A stretch of 64,000 nucleotides of DNA, taken from contig NZ_CP034248.1 of NCBI RefSeq assembly GCF_003931855.1, positions 2,728,001 to 2,792,000 on the forward strand, given 5' to 3'. The translations under genes and the position numbers were made by a program. Position 1 is the stretch's first letter. Every line of letters begins with the position of its first letter. This document shows positions 53,926-64,000 of the stretch, one piece after another. The notes beneath the pieces are model-generated. The model had not been told where the DNA came from. It was given only the letters and a program-made list of their open reading frames with translations, and made no database searches. Source of the DNA: Paenibacillus lentus (GTDB lineage: Bacteria > Bacillota > Bacilli > Paenibacillales > Paenibacillaceae).

Positions 53926-55107
53926 GTGAAATCATCGGTGTTATCCCGTTTGCGCGGCAGCGTGACGATTGTCGTCCGTGGTCAGCATCTCGAGAAGCTG
54001 ATTAATGAGCTGGCCAAGGAAGGCATAGAGATATGGAATGTGCGTTCCCTACCGGAGCGAAAGATGGAGATGGACGTTCATTTGGACGATTATTTCTCCC
54101 TTCGTCCATTATTAAAGCGGACAGGCTGCAGGATGTCCGTAAAACACCGCATCGGTATGCCCTTTTTACTGAGCAGGTTGTGGCGCCGCAAGATTTTCAT
54201 CGGCGGGTTTGCTATGTTTATCGCAACAGTATTTGCTCTCTCCTCGCTTGTGTGGGATATTGAGGTACAAGGAAATGATAAAATATCTACGGAAGATGTA
54301 CTGCTTGCTGCTCGCGAAGAAGGAATTTATCCTTTTCAATGGATATTCCGCATGCCTAAGCAGGACAAGTTATCGGCTGAATTAACGCGCAAGCTGGCGG
54401 GGACATCCTGGGTTGGCGTATCTCGAAGCGGAACGCGAATTACCATCCAGGTCGTGGAAGCAACGCGTCCGAAGGAAGAGGAACTGTACAGCCCAAGCCA
54501 TCTTATAAGCAATTCTGATGCCATTATTACGCACATTTATGCCGAGCGAGGTCAGCTTGAAGCGAAGAAGCATGATCGGGTAAGGAAAGGCCAGGTACTT
54601 ATTGCTGGGGTTCAAGGGGATAGCTATGTCGTGGCTAAAGGGGAAATCAGGGGAATTGTTTGGCACGAGTACAACATTGAGGTACCGTTGGTGCGGAAAC
54701 AGAATGTATATACCGGCGACAAAAAGGTGAAGGGTTATTTGTTTTTTGGCCAAACGGCTTTTCAAATTACCGGCTATGGAAGCAACGGGTTCGCCCATTT
54801 CCAAACCCTGACCGAGCTAGACCCGCTAACTTGGAGAAGTCTGAAGCTCCCAATCGGCTGGATGAGCGAGAAGCAGCTGGAGACGACGGAAATTCAATTG
54901 AAGATTTCGGAAAAACAAGCAAAAGAAGACGGAATCCAAAGAGCTTTGAGGGACGTTTACGCGAAACATGGTGTCGAATCGAAAATAATAAGTCAAAAAA
55001 TTTTGCATGAGAAGTCAGACAATGGTAAAGTTTATATGAAAGTGCTTTTTGAAGTAGAGCAGAATATAGCGGAAGAACTTCCGATAGTACATGAGCAAGG
55101 AGAATGA
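53926..55107 (+). CDS. yqfD: Sporulation protein YqfD
   Basis: The 393-residue protein has a small N-terminal domain with a GSVTIVVRGQ-type start, a membrane helix near 80-105 (FIGGFAMFIATVFALSS) and a large outer domain with VQGNDKISTEDVLLAAREEG, resembling POTRA-type folds. In B. subtilis the gene is sporulation-linked and has a stability role in the mother cell. The GTG at 53926 lies 8 bases after GGAGGAG; the GTG at 53917 is inside that site. Confidence 0.88.
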   Translation: MKSSVLSRLRGSVTIVVRGQHLEKLINELAKEGIEIWNVRSLPERKMEMDVHLDDYFSLRPLLKRTGCRMSVKHRIGMPFLLSRLWRRKIFIGGFAMFIATVFALSSLVWDIEVQGNDKISTEDVLLAAREEGIYPFQWIFRMPKQDKLSAELTRKLAGTSWVGVSRSGTRITIQVVEATRPKEEELYSPSHLISNSDAIITHIYAERGQLEAKKHDRVRKGQVLIAGVQGDSYVVAKGEIRGIVWHEYNIEVPLVRKQNVYTGDKKVKGYLFFGQTAFQITGYGSNGFAHFQTLTELDPLTWRSLKLPIGWMSEKQLETTEIQLKISEKQAKEDGIQRALRDVYAKHGVESKIISQKILHEKSDNGKVYMKVLFEVEQNIAEELPIVHEQGE

Positions 55108-55113
55108 GTCTAT

Positions 55114-56085
55114 TTGTCAGAACAAATTTTGCATACAAAAATCACATTACAAAATGCATCTGAAGGGTTATCGTTATTCGGACCACAGGATACCTTTTTG
55201 AAGCTGATCGAGCACAACGTAAGTGCTGGAATCGTTTTGCGGGAGTCGGAGATTTCAATCCGTGGCGAGTCCCGTCAGGTGGGAATTGCTAAGCAGTTGT
55301 TTGAAGTTCTGCTGGAGCTGATCCGTAACGGCTACATATTGACAGAGAGGGATGTACTCTACGCCATCGATTTGGCGAAGGATCTCCGTGCGGATCAATT
55401 GCTTGATTTATTCAAGGGTGAGATTGCTATAACCTATCGTGGAAAGCCGATTCGGGTCAAAACGATTGGTCAGAAGCATTACGTGACGACGATTAAGAAG
55501 CGTGACATTGTATTTGGCGTTGGCCCGGCAGGCACGGGAAAAACCTATTTAGCGGTTGTCCTTGCAATTGCTGCTCTTAAGGAAGGCACGGTTAAACGGA
55601 TTATTCTTACCCGGCCTGCGGTAGAGGCGGGAGAGAATCTCGGATTTCTACCAGGTGATTTGCAGGAAAAGGTAGATCCTTATTTGCGTCCTTTGTACGA
55701 TGCTTTATATGATGTGATGGGCCCTGAGCAAACAGCTAAAGCTTTGGAGCGGGGCCTAATTGAGATTGCACCGCTCGCCTATATGCGCGGCCGGACGCTT
55801 GACGATTCTTTTATTATTTTGGACGAGGCCCAGAACACGACACCGGAGCAAATGAAGATGTTCCTAACGCGACTTGGCTTTGGTTCCAAAATGGTCATTA
55901 CGGGTGATGTAACACAGATTGATTTGCCCAAAGGAAAGAAGTCGGGGCTGATCGAAGCGAAGAATATTTTGCAGGAAATTGAAGAAATCGGGTTCGTTTA
56001 TTTTACGGAATCAGACGTTGTACGTCATTCGCTTGTACAGAAAATTATCGTTGCTTATGACCGTGCTGCTGAAAATCAGAGTTAG
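55114..56085 (+). CDS. phoH: PhoH-like ATPase
   Basis: The 323-residue protein has Walker A GPAGTGKTYLAVV (about 138-150), FIILDEAQNTTPEQMKMFLTRLG and GDVTQIDLP, the PhoH set of P-loop motifs. The family is linked to RNA metabolism with YbeY. The TTG start at 55114 follows AAGGAGA. It is followed by pgpH and ybeY, the usual order. Confidence 0.93.
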   Translation: MSEQILHTKITLQNASEGLSLFGPQDTFLKLIEHNVSAGIVLRESEISIRGESRQVGIAKQLFEVLLELIRNGYILTERDVLYAIDLAKDLRADQLLDLFKGEIAITYRGKPIRVKTIGQKHYVTTIKKRDIVFGVGPAGTGKTYLAVVLAIAALKEGTVKRIILTRPAVEAGENLGFLPGDLQEKVDPYLRPLYDALYDVMGPEQTAKALERGLIEIAPLAYMRGRTLDDSFIILDEAQNTTPEQMKMFLTRLGFGSKMVITGDVTQIDLPKGKKSGLIEAKNILQEIEEIGFVYFTESDVVRHSLVQKIIVAYDRAAENQS

Positions 56086-56198
56086 CCGGATTAGCTTGGA
56101 GCAACAGTTAAACTGATCATAGTCTCGTATCTGCTTTAAATGTTTAAATTATTTATATAAGGTTGCCGGGCTTTAAATTTTTCAGGAGGGCTGTCACT

Positions 56199-58481
56199 AT
56201 GACCTCAAACGAAACGCAAACGCAAAAAGGTAAAATGCTGCAATCCCGAACAGCCGGATGGAAACATAGCGTATCTGTACGCTATGTTCTGTTTGCGCTG
56301 CTTATTATTATGTTCTATGCTAGTTTGGCGCCAAAGCTGTTGCCAGAAACTTATGATATTGCGGTCGGTTTGCCGAGCGACAAAGAAATCCTGGCTCCTA
56401 TGGAGATTCCGGATACTAAGGCGACATTGAAGGCGCAGGAAGAGGCAGCTGAAAAAGTAGGACAAGTCTATACGATTCTGCCGCTGCGAAATGAGGTTCT
56501 CATTGGGCAAATGCTCGATCGGATCTTCCGCCTTAACCAGGATGATCAGGTGTCGACTGAAGATAAGATTAAAATTTATCGTGAAGAACTGCCGCAGCGG
56601 GCTGAAGATCATATTCAGAATTTTATTCGAAACAACCGGAATTCGCCCAGTTATTCCGATAAGCTGTTCGAGGAAGTGAACGAGCGGATTAGTGAGCAGG
56701 CTTATCAGATTTCTGAGGAGACGTTTATTAAAATCCCTCGCCTGACACCGGAGGATATTAATGAAATGAAGCCTGTGGCTGCTGATATTGTAGCGAGGCT
56801 GACTACTGATCAAATTGTGGATGCTCAGACAGCACGTGCCAAGGTTGCAGAGCAGGTGAGCACAAGCTCGTTAAGCAAGCGCGTTTCACGTGAAGTCGTT
56901 CAGGAGCTGGCCCGTCTCGCGATTACGGCCAACAAATTCTACGACGAGGAAGCGACAAAAGCAGCTAAAGTGGAGGCGCGGGAGAATACGCCGACCGTAT
57001 TTATCAAACAAGGGGATGTCCTGGTGCAAAAAGGGGAGAAAATTACCCCGGAGATGTACTCCTTACTGGAAAAGAATGGACTACTTAAGGATGAAGTAAA
57101 CTACTGGCCGCAATTCGGCTTAGCTATTCTGTCCTCGCTGCTGGCGTTGGGTCTTATTATGTATATCCGCCAATCGGAAGGTGTTAGTCGCTTCAAATAT
57201 AACAACGCGCAGTTCGTCATGCTGCTGCTGATTATTTTAATTACGATTCTGTCGATGCATGTGGTTAATATCGTTCAGAATGAGCAGCGTCCTTATATCG
57301 GCTACATTGCGCCGATTGCAGTAGGAGCTATGCTGATAACACTACTGCTTGACATGTCACTGGCTTATATTTGTTCTATATTGTTTAGTATATTGGCTAG
57401 TATTATTCTTAATGTGAACAAAGGACAAATATTTGATTTTCAATTCGGATTTTTTGCTGTTGTGATTTCTTTTGCAGCTATATTTGCGATACACCGAGCT
57501 AGTCAGCGTTCGACGCTGCTAAAGGCAGGAATTATGATTACGCTGTTCGGCGCTCTCGCGGTATTTACGCTGATTCTGGTCGATAATAATGGCTGGACGG
57601 AATCAAGTACGTTGTATGCTATTGGATTTGCCGTGGCGGGCGGGCTGCTGACGACGATCCTTGTGATTGGTCTCATGCCGTTCTTTGAGGTTACCTTCGG
57701 TATCCTTTCTGCCTTGAAGCTGGTTGAGCTATCCAATCCAAACCATCCTTTGCTACGCAAGCTGCTTACGGAGACGCCGGGAACGTATCATCATAGCGTT
57801 ATGGTCGGTAATTTGTCGGAGGCGGCCGCAGAATCGATCGGTGCTAACGGACTATTGTGCCGTGTCGGATCGTATTATCATGATATCGGGAAAACAAAGC
57901 GTCCAAGTTATTTCATCGAGAATCAGAATAATATGGAGAATCCGCATGATTTCATCGATCCTAAGCTAAGCAAATCAATCATTATCGCCCACGCCCGTGA
58001 TGGGGTGGAGATGCAGAAGGATTATAAGCTCCCTAAGCCGATCCGTGATATTGCGGAGCAGCACCATGGAACGACATTTCTTCACTATTTTTATCATAAG
58101 GCGCTTAGACAGGCTGAGGAGCAGGGCATTGAACCGGACTTTACAGAGGAGGACTTTCGCTATCCTGGGCCAAAAGCGCAGTCGAAGGAATCAGCCATTG
58201 TCGGTATTGCCGACAGCGTAGAGGCAGCGGTTCGTTCTTTGCGTAAGCCAACCGTGGAACAGGTCGAAACGATGATCGAGAAGATCATTAAGAGCCGTCT
58301 TGACGACCACCAATTCAATGAATGCGATCTGACGATGCGAGAGCTGGATGTTATCGCTCAGACGCTCAAGGAAACGGTGATGGGCATTTTCCATTCGCGG
58401 ATTGAGTATCCGGAAGAAATTAAAAAAGTAAGCAATGGAGAGAAAGACGGGGGGCAGGAAGGCGATGGGGCTAAAGCTTGA
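56199..58481 (+). CDS. pgpH: Cyclic-di-AMP phosphodiesterase PgpH (7TM-HD)
   Basis: The 760-residue protein has one N-terminal helix, a large extracellular 7TMR-HDED domain, seven membrane helices (about 290-490) and a cytoplasmic HD domain with [13 protein letters not shown] and [13 protein letters not shown]. It hydrolyses c-di-AMP to pApA. The ATG at 56199 lies after AGGAGGG; an ATG 36 bases upstream lacks one. The last 17 bases overlap ybeY. Confidence 0.93.
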   Translation: MTSNETQTQKGKMLQSRTAGWKHSVSVRYVLFALLIIMFYASLAPKLLPETYDIAVGLPSDKEILAPMEIPDTKATLKAQEEAAEKVGQVYTILPLRNEVLIGQMLDRIFRLNQDDQVSTEDKIKIYREELPQRAEDHIQNFIRNNRNSPSYSDKLFEEVNERISEQAYQISEETFIKIPRLTPEDINEMKPVAADIVARLTTDQIVDAQTARAKVAEQVSTSSLSKRVSREVVQELARLAITANKFYDEEATKAAKVEARENTPTVFIKQGDVLVQKGEKITPEMYSLLEKNGLLKDEVNYWPQFGLAILSSLLALGLIMYIRQSEGVSRFKYNNAQFVMLLLIILITILSMHVVNIVQNEQRPYIGYIAPIAVGAMLITLLLDMSLAYICSILFSILASIILNVNKGQIFDFQFGFFAVVISFAAIFAIHRASQRSTLLKAGIMITLFGALAVFTLILVDNNGWTESSTLYAIGFAVAGGLLTTILVIGLMPFFEVTFGILSALKLVELSNPNHPLLRKLLTETPGTYHHSVMVGNLSEAAAESIGANGLLCRVGSYYHDIGKTKRPSYFIENQNNMENPHDFIDPKLSKSIIIAHARDGVEMQKDYKLPKPIRDIAEQHHGTTFLHYFYHKALRQAEEQGIEPDFTEEDFRYPGPKAQSKESAIVGIADSVEAAVRSLRKPTVEQVETMIEKIIKSRLDDHQFNECDLTMRELDVIAQTLKETVMGIFHSRIEYPEEIKKVSNGEKDGGQEGDGAKA

Positions 58482-58962
58482 ATGTAATAATGAGCAGGAA
58501 ATCCTCGAAATCGGGGAAGATTTAATAGAGTTATTGAATACACTACTGCAAAAAGCGGGAGAGGCTGAGGGAGTCGCCGAAGGTGAAGTAGCCCTGACTT
58601 TTGTAGATGATGAGGAGATTCATACGCTTAATCGGGAATACCGGGGGGTTGATCGCCCGACGGACGTGCTCTCTTTTGCTATGAATGAGTCGGTGGAAGA
58701 TGAACAGGAAATTATTTACGAGCTGGAGGAAGGCGAAGAGCTGGACGGTTTTGGTGATATGCTCGGAGATATCATAATTTCGGTGGAGACGGCGAAAGCA
58801 CAAAGCGAAGAGTATGGCCATTCCTTGACTCGGGAAATTGGATTTTTGTTCGTCCATGGCTTCCTGCATTTGCTTGGCTACGATCATCAGGATGAAGCAA
58901 GTGAGGCGGAGATGATGGGGAAGCAGGAAGCTATTCTCGCCCAAGTAGGGCTGACTCGCTAA
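58465..58962 (+). CDS. ybeY: Endoribonuclease YbeY
   Basis: The 165-residue protein has the zinc motif [11 protein letters not shown] near residue 135, VLSFAMNE and DMLGDIIIS. It matures the 3' end of 16S rRNA and takes part in ribosome quality control. An acidic insertion ([17 protein letters not shown]) is visible near residues 78-95. The ATG at 58465 follows AGGAAGG inside pgpH, indicating coupled translation. Confidence 0.94.
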   Translation: MGLKLECNNEQEILEIGEDLIELLNTLLQKAGEAEGVAEGEVALTFVDDEEIHTLNREYRGVDRPTDVLSFAMNESVEDEQEIIYELEEGEELDGFGDMLGDIIISVETAKAQSEEYGHSLTREIGFLFVHGFLHLLGYDHQDEASEAEMMGKQEAILAQVGLTR

Positions 58963-59330
58963 TGAAGCCCGCACCGAAATGGAGCGACACATTCAGATAT
59001 GCCGCTGAAGGTATTGTGTCGGCGCTGAGGTCGGAGCGGAATATGCGGATACATTTGATTGCCACAGTTATTGTGCTGCTGGCCGCTATGTATTTTAGGC
59101 TTTCAGGCCGTGATATTGCGGTGCTTCTTATTGTCATTGGTCTTGTCATTGCGGCAGAGCTGATTAACACAGCGATTGAATCCATTGTGGATCTTGTCTC
59201 GCCGGAGTGGCATCCGCTCGCGAAGAAGGCGAAGGATACGGCAGCTGGTGCTGTGCTTGTCATGGCAATGGTTGCGGTATGCGTGGGATGTTTGTTATTT
59301 TATGAGCCGATTAAGGGTTATTTTCAGTAG
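58962..59330 (+). CDS. dgkA: Diacylglycerol/undecaprenol kinase (DgkA type)
   Basis: The 122-residue protein has three membrane helices and AAELINTAIESIVDLVSPEWHPLAKKAKDTAAGAVL split across 64-99, the DgkA catalytic region with Glu and Asp. In Gram-positives the enzyme phosphorylates undecaprenol. Its ATG overlaps the ybeY stop (TAATG). Confidence 0.93.
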   Translation: MKPAPKWSDTFRYAAEGIVSALRSERNMRIHLIATVIVLLAAMYFRLSGRDIAVLLIVIGLVIAAELINTAIESIVDLVSPEWHPLAKKAKDTAAGAVLVMAMVAVCVGCLLFYEPIKGYFQ

Positions 59331-59388
59331 CTTGCTGATGACGAATTGCGAGAGGGAAATTTTTTTATCGCCTGAGGAGATGATGACA

Positions 59389-59796
59389 ATGGAGAACACG
59401 AATTTGCTGTTAGAAGCAATTAAGGCGCGGGCTGCTGCTTATACCCCTTATTCGGGTTTTGCAGTTGGTGCCGCGCTGCTTGATGCGGACGGTCATGTTC
59501 ATCACGGCTGCAACATCGAGAACGCGGCATACGGCCCGACCAATTGTGCAGAGCGCACGGCGTTATTTCGTGCCATAGCAGATGGACTGGCTCCGCGAAG
59601 CTTCCAGGCGCTGGCTGTCATTGGCGAGACAGATGAGCCTATCACACCGTGCGGCGTATGCCGACAGGTTATGCTGGAGCTGTGCAGACCGGACATGCCC
59701 GTTATTCTTGGCAACATGAAAGGCGATGTTAGGGAAACAACGGTTGCTGAATTGTTGCCCGATGCCTTCGGCCCTTCGGATTTGCAAAAAGCGTAA
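59389..59796 (+). CDS. cdd: Cytidine deaminase
   Basis: The 135-residue protein has NIENAAYGPTNCAERTALF (Cys and catalytic Glu) and the second zinc motif TPCGVCRQVMLELC. It deaminates cytidine and deoxycytidine. The ATG at 59389 lies 9 bases after TGAGGAG; ATGs at 59380 and 59383 are out of place or too close. dgkA-cdd-era is a conserved string. Confidence 0.95.
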   Translation: MENTNLLLEAIKARAAAYTPYSGFAVGAALLDADGHVHHGCNIENAAYGPTNCAERTALFRAIADGLAPRSFQALAVIGETDEPITPCGVCRQVMLELCRPDMPVILGNMKGDVRETTVAELLPDAFGPSDLQKA

Positions 59797-59840
59797 TTTC
59801 GCATGAAATGTAGTATTGCACGAAGAAAGGACTTGACAAA

Positions 59841-60743
59841 ATGGCGAAAACAAAATTTAAATCCGGGTTTGTGGCTATTGTCGGCAGGCCGAATGTCGGT
59901 AAGTCGACATTGATGAATCATGTCATCGGGCAAAAAATTGCAATCATGTCCGATAAGCCGCAGACGACGCGGAACAAAATCCACGGTGTATATACGACAG
60001 ATGACATGCAGATCGTGTTCCTGGATACTCCAGGCATCCATAAGCGACAATCGAAGCTTGGGGATTATATGAATACGACTGCTTTGAATACATTAGGCGA
60101 AGTCGAAGCTGTATTGTTCCTCGTAGACGCTTCTGAGGGGCTTGGCGGAGGCGACCGATTTATTATCGAGCGATTGAAGGATATCAAGACTCCCGTTATC
60201 CTCGTGATGAACAAGATCGACCGGATCGAACCAGAGCAGTTATTGCCGATGATCGAGCAGTATCGGGATCTGTACGACTTTGCAGAAATTGTGCCGATAT
60301 CCGCGATGCTTGGCAATAACGTGACCACACTGCTTGAGCAGATCGGTAAATATTTGCCGGAGGGACCGCAATACTACCCCGAGGATCAGATTACAGATCA
60401 TCCGGAGCAATTTGTCTGCGCTGAATTGATTCGCGAGAAAATTTTGCACTTAACCCGTGAGGAAGTGCCGCACTCCATTGCAGTGACGATCGAGGATATG
60501 CGGGTGGAAGACAATGGGATCGTCCATATTTCCGCGGTTATATTTGTAGAACGAGATTCGCAGAAAGGGATCATCATCGGCAAACAGGGTGGGCTGCTGA
60601 AGGAAGTTGGAAAGCAAGCCAGACAGGATATTCAAAATCTACTCGGTTCGAAAATTTTTCTTGAGCTGTGGGTCAAAGTAAAGAAGGATTGGCGAAATCA
60701 GGAGCGGATATTGAAGGATCTTGGCTTCCACCGAGACGCTTAG
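59841..60743 (+). CDS. era: GTPase Era
   Basis: The 300-residue protein has G1 [11 protein letters not shown]3 DTPGIH, G4 NKID and a C-terminal KH domain ([19 protein letters not shown]). It assists 16S rRNA maturation and 30S assembly. The ATG follows AAAGGA. Confidence 0.96.
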   Translation: MAKTKFKSGFVAIVGRPNVGKSTLMNHVIGQKIAIMSDKPQTTRNKIHGVYTTDDMQIVFLDTPGIHKRQSKLGDYMNTTALNTLGEVEAVLFLVDASEGLGGGDRFIIERLKDIKTPVILVMNKIDRIEPEQLLPMIEQYRDLYDFAEIVPISAMLGNNVTTLLEQIGKYLPEGPQYYPEDQITDHPEQFVCAELIREKILHLTREEVPHSIAVTIEDMRVEDNGIVHISAVIFVERDSQKGIIIGKQGGLLKEVGKQARQDIQNLLGSKIFLELWVKVKKDWRNQERILKDLGFHRDA

Positions 60744-60908
60744 CCCATTGATAGATTCGTTTAGGCAAGAATGAGTAGTTAGGGGCTTTGTTTCCCAATT
60801 AATTAATATTTGCTAGGAATGGTAGTTATTACATCACATAGTCCAGGCTTGCTGGGTCATCCTATTCTTCATAATGCAGCTTCATTTCCGAAGAAAGGAT
60901 GAATACGT

Positions 60909-61061
60909 ATGCGAGATTTTTCGTGGAAGTATTTTGCGATGACTGGAGATGTTGATGCTTACATGCTATACAAAGAATCCGTCAGCGATTCCTCAGAGGA
61001 AGCTGCGGTAGCGGTGGAGCTAGATACTACGGAGCAGGATGTAGACTCAGCTCTGCTGTAA
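60909..61061 (+). CDS. yqzL: YqzL-family small protein
   Basis: A 50-residue frame begins MRDFSWKYFAMTGDVDAYML, the conserved start of the YqzL family; the tail is acidic and variable. In B. subtilis yqzL also lies between era and recO. An AAAGGATG ribosome site precedes the ATG. Function unknown. Confidence 0.85.
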   Translation: MRDFSWKYFAMTGDVDAYMLYKESVSDSSEEAAVAVELDTTEQDVDSALL

Positions 61062-61086
61062 CATCAAGCAGGCTTGGGGGAGGAAC

Positions 61087-61836
61087 ATGCTCTACAGGGT
61101 GGAAGGAATCGTCATCCGCAGCATGGATTATGGTGAGGGGAACAAGATCATTACGCTGTGTACAGCGACGCATGGCAAGATCGGGGTTCTCGCCCGCGGG
61201 GCAAAAAAGGTTAAGAGTCGTCATGCTGCTCTGACCCAGCCGTTTACTTACGGGGAATACACGTTCTATAGACAGAAGGAAGGTCTTGGGACGCTTAATC
61301 AAGGTGAGATTATAGAATCTCACTTTTCTTTACGTGAAGATTTATATTCTGCGGCCTATGCGTCCTATGCGTGTGAGCTTCTAGATCGGACACTACAGGA
61401 TGAAGAAGTTGGCAGCTTCTGGTTCAATCAGCTTAAAGCTTGTCTGGATGGATTATCCGCAGGCAAGGATCCGGAGATCGTCATTCATTTATTTGAAATG
61501 AAAATATTGCAGGCGGCTGGTTACGGGCCTGTTATAGAAGAGTGTTTGTCCTGCGGTCGGCAGGACGACACGCATTTCATCAGTCCTCGTCTTGGCGGAA
61601 GGCTATGCCGGAGCTGCAGGCACCATGATCCTGCCGCGATGAAGGTTGCTCCGGGAACCTATAAGCTGCTTTCATTGTTTGAACGCATGGATCTTCGCCG
61701 CTTGGGCAACGCTGAGGTGAGGGATTCGACGAAAGCAGAGTTAAAAAAGGTCATGCGTGCTTTCATCGATATGCAGCTCGGCCTGCAGTTGAAATCCAGA
61801 AATTTCCTTGATCAATTAGACAAATATGAAATTTGA
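61087..61836 (+). CDS. recO: DNA repair protein RecO
   Basis: The 249-residue protein has an N-terminal OB fold (GIVIRSMDYGEGNKIITL) and a helical C-terminal domain with a zinc-binding set of four cysteines (CLSCG and LCRSC). It loads RecA with RecR on SSB-coated DNA. The ATG follows GGGGGAGG, 25 bases after yqzL. Confidence 0.95.
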   Translation: MLYRVEGIVIRSMDYGEGNKIITLCTATHGKIGVLARGAKKVKSRHAALTQPFTYGEYTFYRQKEGLGTLNQGEIIESHFSLREDLYSAAYASYACELLDRTLQDEEVGSFWFNQLKACLDGLSAGKDPEIVIHLFEMKILQAAGYGPVIEECLSCGRQDDTHFISPRLGGRLCRSCRHHDPAAMKVAPGTYKLLSLFERMDLRRLGNAEVRDSTKAELKKVMRAFIDMQLGLQLKSRNFLDQLDKYEI

Positions 61837-61862
61837 CTTTATATTCGTCATTCATGTATTAT
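61833..61862 (+). promoter_or_regulatory. Promoter of glyQS
   Basis: TTGACT (61833-61838), an 18-bp spacer and TATTAT (61857-61862) lie over the end of recO, just before the T-box leader. Confidence 0.55.
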
Positions 61863-61879
61863 AGAAAAGATTTCTACTA

Positions 61880-62140
61880 TTATAGACTCGTGCGTTGAAT
61901 GGGAAAAGTAATGGTTCTTCAACCGGATTAGCGACTTGGGGATAGTGAAAGCCCAAGCCGGAGAGATTCATGAAAGGGCGGCCCAGGAGCACGGTCACGG
62001 TCGTGAAAAAGCGGATTTAGCGCAAGCAGTTGCTCATTTGTCAGCCTGCTGTATTGCAAATCAAGTAGGGTGGAACCGCGGGAAGTAACAGCTCTCGTCC
62101 CTACGTCTGAACAGCAGGCGTAGGTGACGGGAGCTTTTTG
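61880..62140 (+). promoter_or_regulatory. T-box riboswitch of the glycyl-tRNA synthetase operon
   Basis: The leader carries the conserved T-box AGGGTGGAACCGCG (62067-62080). A strong terminator follows: GCTCTCGTCCCTACG (62091-62105) with CGTAGGTGACGGGAGC (62119-62134), ending in T5. The T-box segment forms the antiterminator when uncharged tRNA-Gly binds, so glyQS is read when glycine charging falls. I did not resolve stem I and the specifier codon with certainty. Confidence 0.92.
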
Positions 62141-62192
62141 CACGTCATTTACCGTCAGCTGAACACGAACAAGTGTGAAGGAGTTGTGGTTC

Positions 62193-63080
62193 ATGAATTT
62201 TCAACAAATGATATTAACGCTGCAGGAGTTCTGGGCAGAGCAGAGTTGCATCGTCGTGCAGCCTTATGATGTGGAGACCGGTGCAGGTACGCTCAATCCG
62301 ATGACATTTTTGCGTTCAATTGGGCCGGAGCCATGGAATGTCGCTTATGTAGAGCCTTCCCGCAGACCAGCGGATGGCCGGTATGGCGAGAATCCGAATC
62401 GGTTGTATCAGCATCACCAATTTCAGGTTATTCTTAAGCCGTCGCCTGACAACATTCAGGAGATATATCTGGAGAGCTTAAAGCGGCTTGGCATTAATCC
62501 GCTGGAGCATGACATTCGTTTTGTTGAGGATAACTGGGAGCATCCAGGACTCGGCGCCTGGGGACTCGGCTGGGAAGTATGGCTTGACGGTATGGAGATT
62601 ACGCAATTTACGTATTTTCAGCAAGTTGGGGGCATCGAGACGAATCCTGTCGCCGTTGAAATTACATACGGAATGGAACGACTCGCTTCATATATCCAGG
62701 AGAAGGAGAACGTATTCGATCTGGAATGGGTTAAGGGAACGACCTATGGCGATGTATTCCATCAACCGGAGTTCGAGCATTCTAAATATACGTTCGAAAT
62801 TTCCGATGTAAAAATGCTGTTTACCTTATTCAACATGTACGAACAAGAGGCGTCCAAGGCCATGGAGCAGCACCTTGTATTTCCGGCTTATGATTACGTC
62901 TTGAAATGCTCGCATACGTTCAATCTGCTAGATGCGCGTGGAGCGATTAGTGTAACGGAGCGAACAGGATACATTACGCGCGTTCGAAATTTGGCTCGCC
63001 AGGTGGCGGCAACATATCTAGAAGAGCGTGAGAAGCTTGGATTTCCATTGTTGAAGAAAGGGGGCGAAGTCCATGGCTAA
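62193..63080 (+). CDS. glyQ: Glycine-tRNA ligase alpha subunit
   Basis: The 295-residue protein starts [19 protein letters not shown] and includes [29 protein letters not shown] and [21 protein letters not shown], typical of the tetrameric bacterial enzyme. It activates glycine with GlyS. The ATG at 62193 follows AAGGAG; an upstream in-frame ATG would extend into the leader. Confidence 0.96.
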   Translation: MNFQQMILTLQEFWAEQSCIVVQPYDVETGAGTLNPMTFLRSIGPEPWNVAYVEPSRRPADGRYGENPNRLYQHHQFQVILKPSPDNIQEIYLESLKRLGINPLEHDIRFVEDNWEHPGLGAWGLGWEVWLDGMEITQFTYFQQVGGIETNPVAVEITYGMERLASYIQEKENVFDLEWVKGTTYGDVFHQPEFEHSKYTFEISDVKMLFTLFNMYEQEASKAMEQHLVFPAYDYVLKCSHTFNLLDARGAISVTERTGYITRVRNLARQVAATYLEEREKLGFPLLKKGGEVHG

Positions 63081-64000
63081 AGATTTATTATTTGAAATCG
63101 GTCTTGAGGAAATGCCGGCCCGTTTTATTCGTGGTGCTATGGAGCAATTGAGCGATCGGACGGTGAAATGGCTGGACGAGCATCTGATCCAGCATGGAGA
63201 AGTTGCTGTATATGCAACCCCTCGTCGCCTGGCCGTACTCGTCAAAGATGTCGCTGAGAAGCAAGAGGACGTTCACGAAGAGGTGAAGGGTCCCTCGCGT
63301 AAAATCGCCTTGGACGAAAATGGACAGTGGAGCAAGGCAGCGCTTGGTTTTGCGCGGAGTCAAGGCGCAGATCCGGAGCAATTCACCTTTAAAGAGCTCG
63401 GAGGTACCGAGTACGTATATGTCAGCAAGAGCCGAACCGGCGTTGAGACTTCTTCGATCATAGCGGGGGGATTGTCGGAAATTTTGCATGCGATGAATTT
63501 CCCTAAAAATATGCGTTGGGGCAGTTATGATTTTAAATTTGTCCGGCCGATCCGCTGGTTGGTAGCTTTGTTTGGAAATCAGGTTGTCGATATCGAAATC
63601 GCGGGTGTAAAGTCAGGAAATGTTACGCGCGGACATCGTTTCCTCGGTGGTGAGATCGAGATCGGACAGCCAGCTGATTATGTGGAGGCGCTCCGTAAAG
63701 GACACGTGGTCGCCGATGTGGGTGAGCGGCAGGAAATGATACTGCAGCAAATTAATAGCTTGGCAAAAGAGCAAGGCTGGAATATTTCGGTGAAGGAAGA
63801 TTTGCTGGAAGAGGTACTATTCTTGGTGGAGACGCCGACAGTGTTATATGGCACGTTTGAGGAATCATTCCTTCATATTCCACAGGAGGTACTGATTACT
63901 TCAATGCGTGAGCATCAACGTTATTTCCCGGTACTGAATGATGCGGGGGAGCTTCTTCCTTATTTTGTGACCGTGCGGAATGGTAATGCTGATCATATAG
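63073..64000 (+). CDS. glyS: Glycine-tRNA ligase beta subunit (partial, runs off window)
   Basis: The frame starts [21 protein letters not shown] and stays open to the window end (about 309 residues). [19 protein letters not shown] and RFVRPIRWL-type segment ([15 protein letters not shown]) identify GlyS. It overlaps glyQ by 8 bases and depends on the same T-box. Confidence 0.96.
   Translation, partial: MAKDLLFEIGLEEMPARFIRGAMEQLSDRTVKWLDEHLIQHGEVAVYATPRRLAVLVKDVAEKQEDVHEEVKGPSRKIALDENGQWSKAALGFARSQGADPEQFTFKELGGTEYVYVSKSRTGVETSSIIAGGLSEILHAMNFPKNMRWGSYDFKFVRPIRWLVALFGNQVVDIEIAGVKSGNVTRGHRFLGGEIEIGQPADYVEALRKGHVVADVGERQEMILQQINSLAKEQGWNISVKEDLLEEVLFLVETPTVLYGTFEESFLHIPQEVLITSMREHQRYFPVLNDAGELLPYFVTVRNGNADHI

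Overview
The window comes from the chromosome of an endospore-forming Gram-positive bacterium, most likely Paenibacillus or a close relative. It holds sporulation genes (gpr, spoIIP, yqxA-like, yqfC, yqfD), low-GC Firmicute regulation (CIRCE, T-box, a cre-like site, strong GGAGG ribosome sites, several TTG and GTG starts), and the conserved Bacillales order holA-rpsT-gpr-spoIIP-(yqxA)-lepA-hemW-hrcA-grpE-dnaK-dnaJ-prmA-rsmE-mtaB ... rpsU-yqeY-yqfC-yqfD-phoH-pgpH-ybeY-dgkA-cdd-era-yqzL-recO-glyQ-glyS.

The backbone is interrupted by accessory blocks. (1) About 4.0-15.9 kb, between the yqxA-like gene and lepA, is a mannan/glucomannan utilisation locus. It has two LacI-type regulators, a sugar ABC importer without its own ATPase, a GH113 mannanase, a cellobiose 2-epimerase, two GH130 phosphorylases of different subfamilies and a CE7 esterase. 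Together they encode intracellular phosphorolysis: imported manno-oligosaccharides are deacetylated and trimmed, mannobiose is epimerised to mannosyl-glucose, and that is phosphorolysed to mannose 1-phosphate and glucose. (2) About 24.9-32.3 kb, between dnaJ and prmA, carries a CitA/CitB-type two-component system, a lipoprotein fumarate-reductase-like flavoprotein with a separate FMN-binding lipoprotein, several small uncharacterised genes and a Gfo/Idh/MocA oxidoreductase. (3) About 36.3-51.9 kb carries a NUDIX hydrolase, a Na/Pi-type transporter, an RlmI-like methyltransferase and the DNA repair operon addB-addA-sbcD-sbcC.

The remainder is housekeeping: ribosome and translation (rpsT, lepA, prmA, rsmE, mtaB, rpsU, ybeY, era, glyQS), the heat-shock operon under CIRCE control, c-di-AMP hydrolysis (pgpH), lipid kinase, cytidine deaminase and recO.

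The most unusual non-coding signal is just upstream of the HIT gene. A near-perfect CRP/FNR-type palindrome (51998-52013) is centred 41.5 bp upstream of the start site predicted from an extended -10 promoter. That promoter would drive a roughly 120-nt RNA that folds as a three-way junction and ends in a T8 tract. It looks like a small RNA or leader activated by an FNR/CRP-family protein. A second possible short transcription unit, with a strong terminator, sits between the CE7 esterase and lepA. All calls come from reading the sequence; no database search was run.
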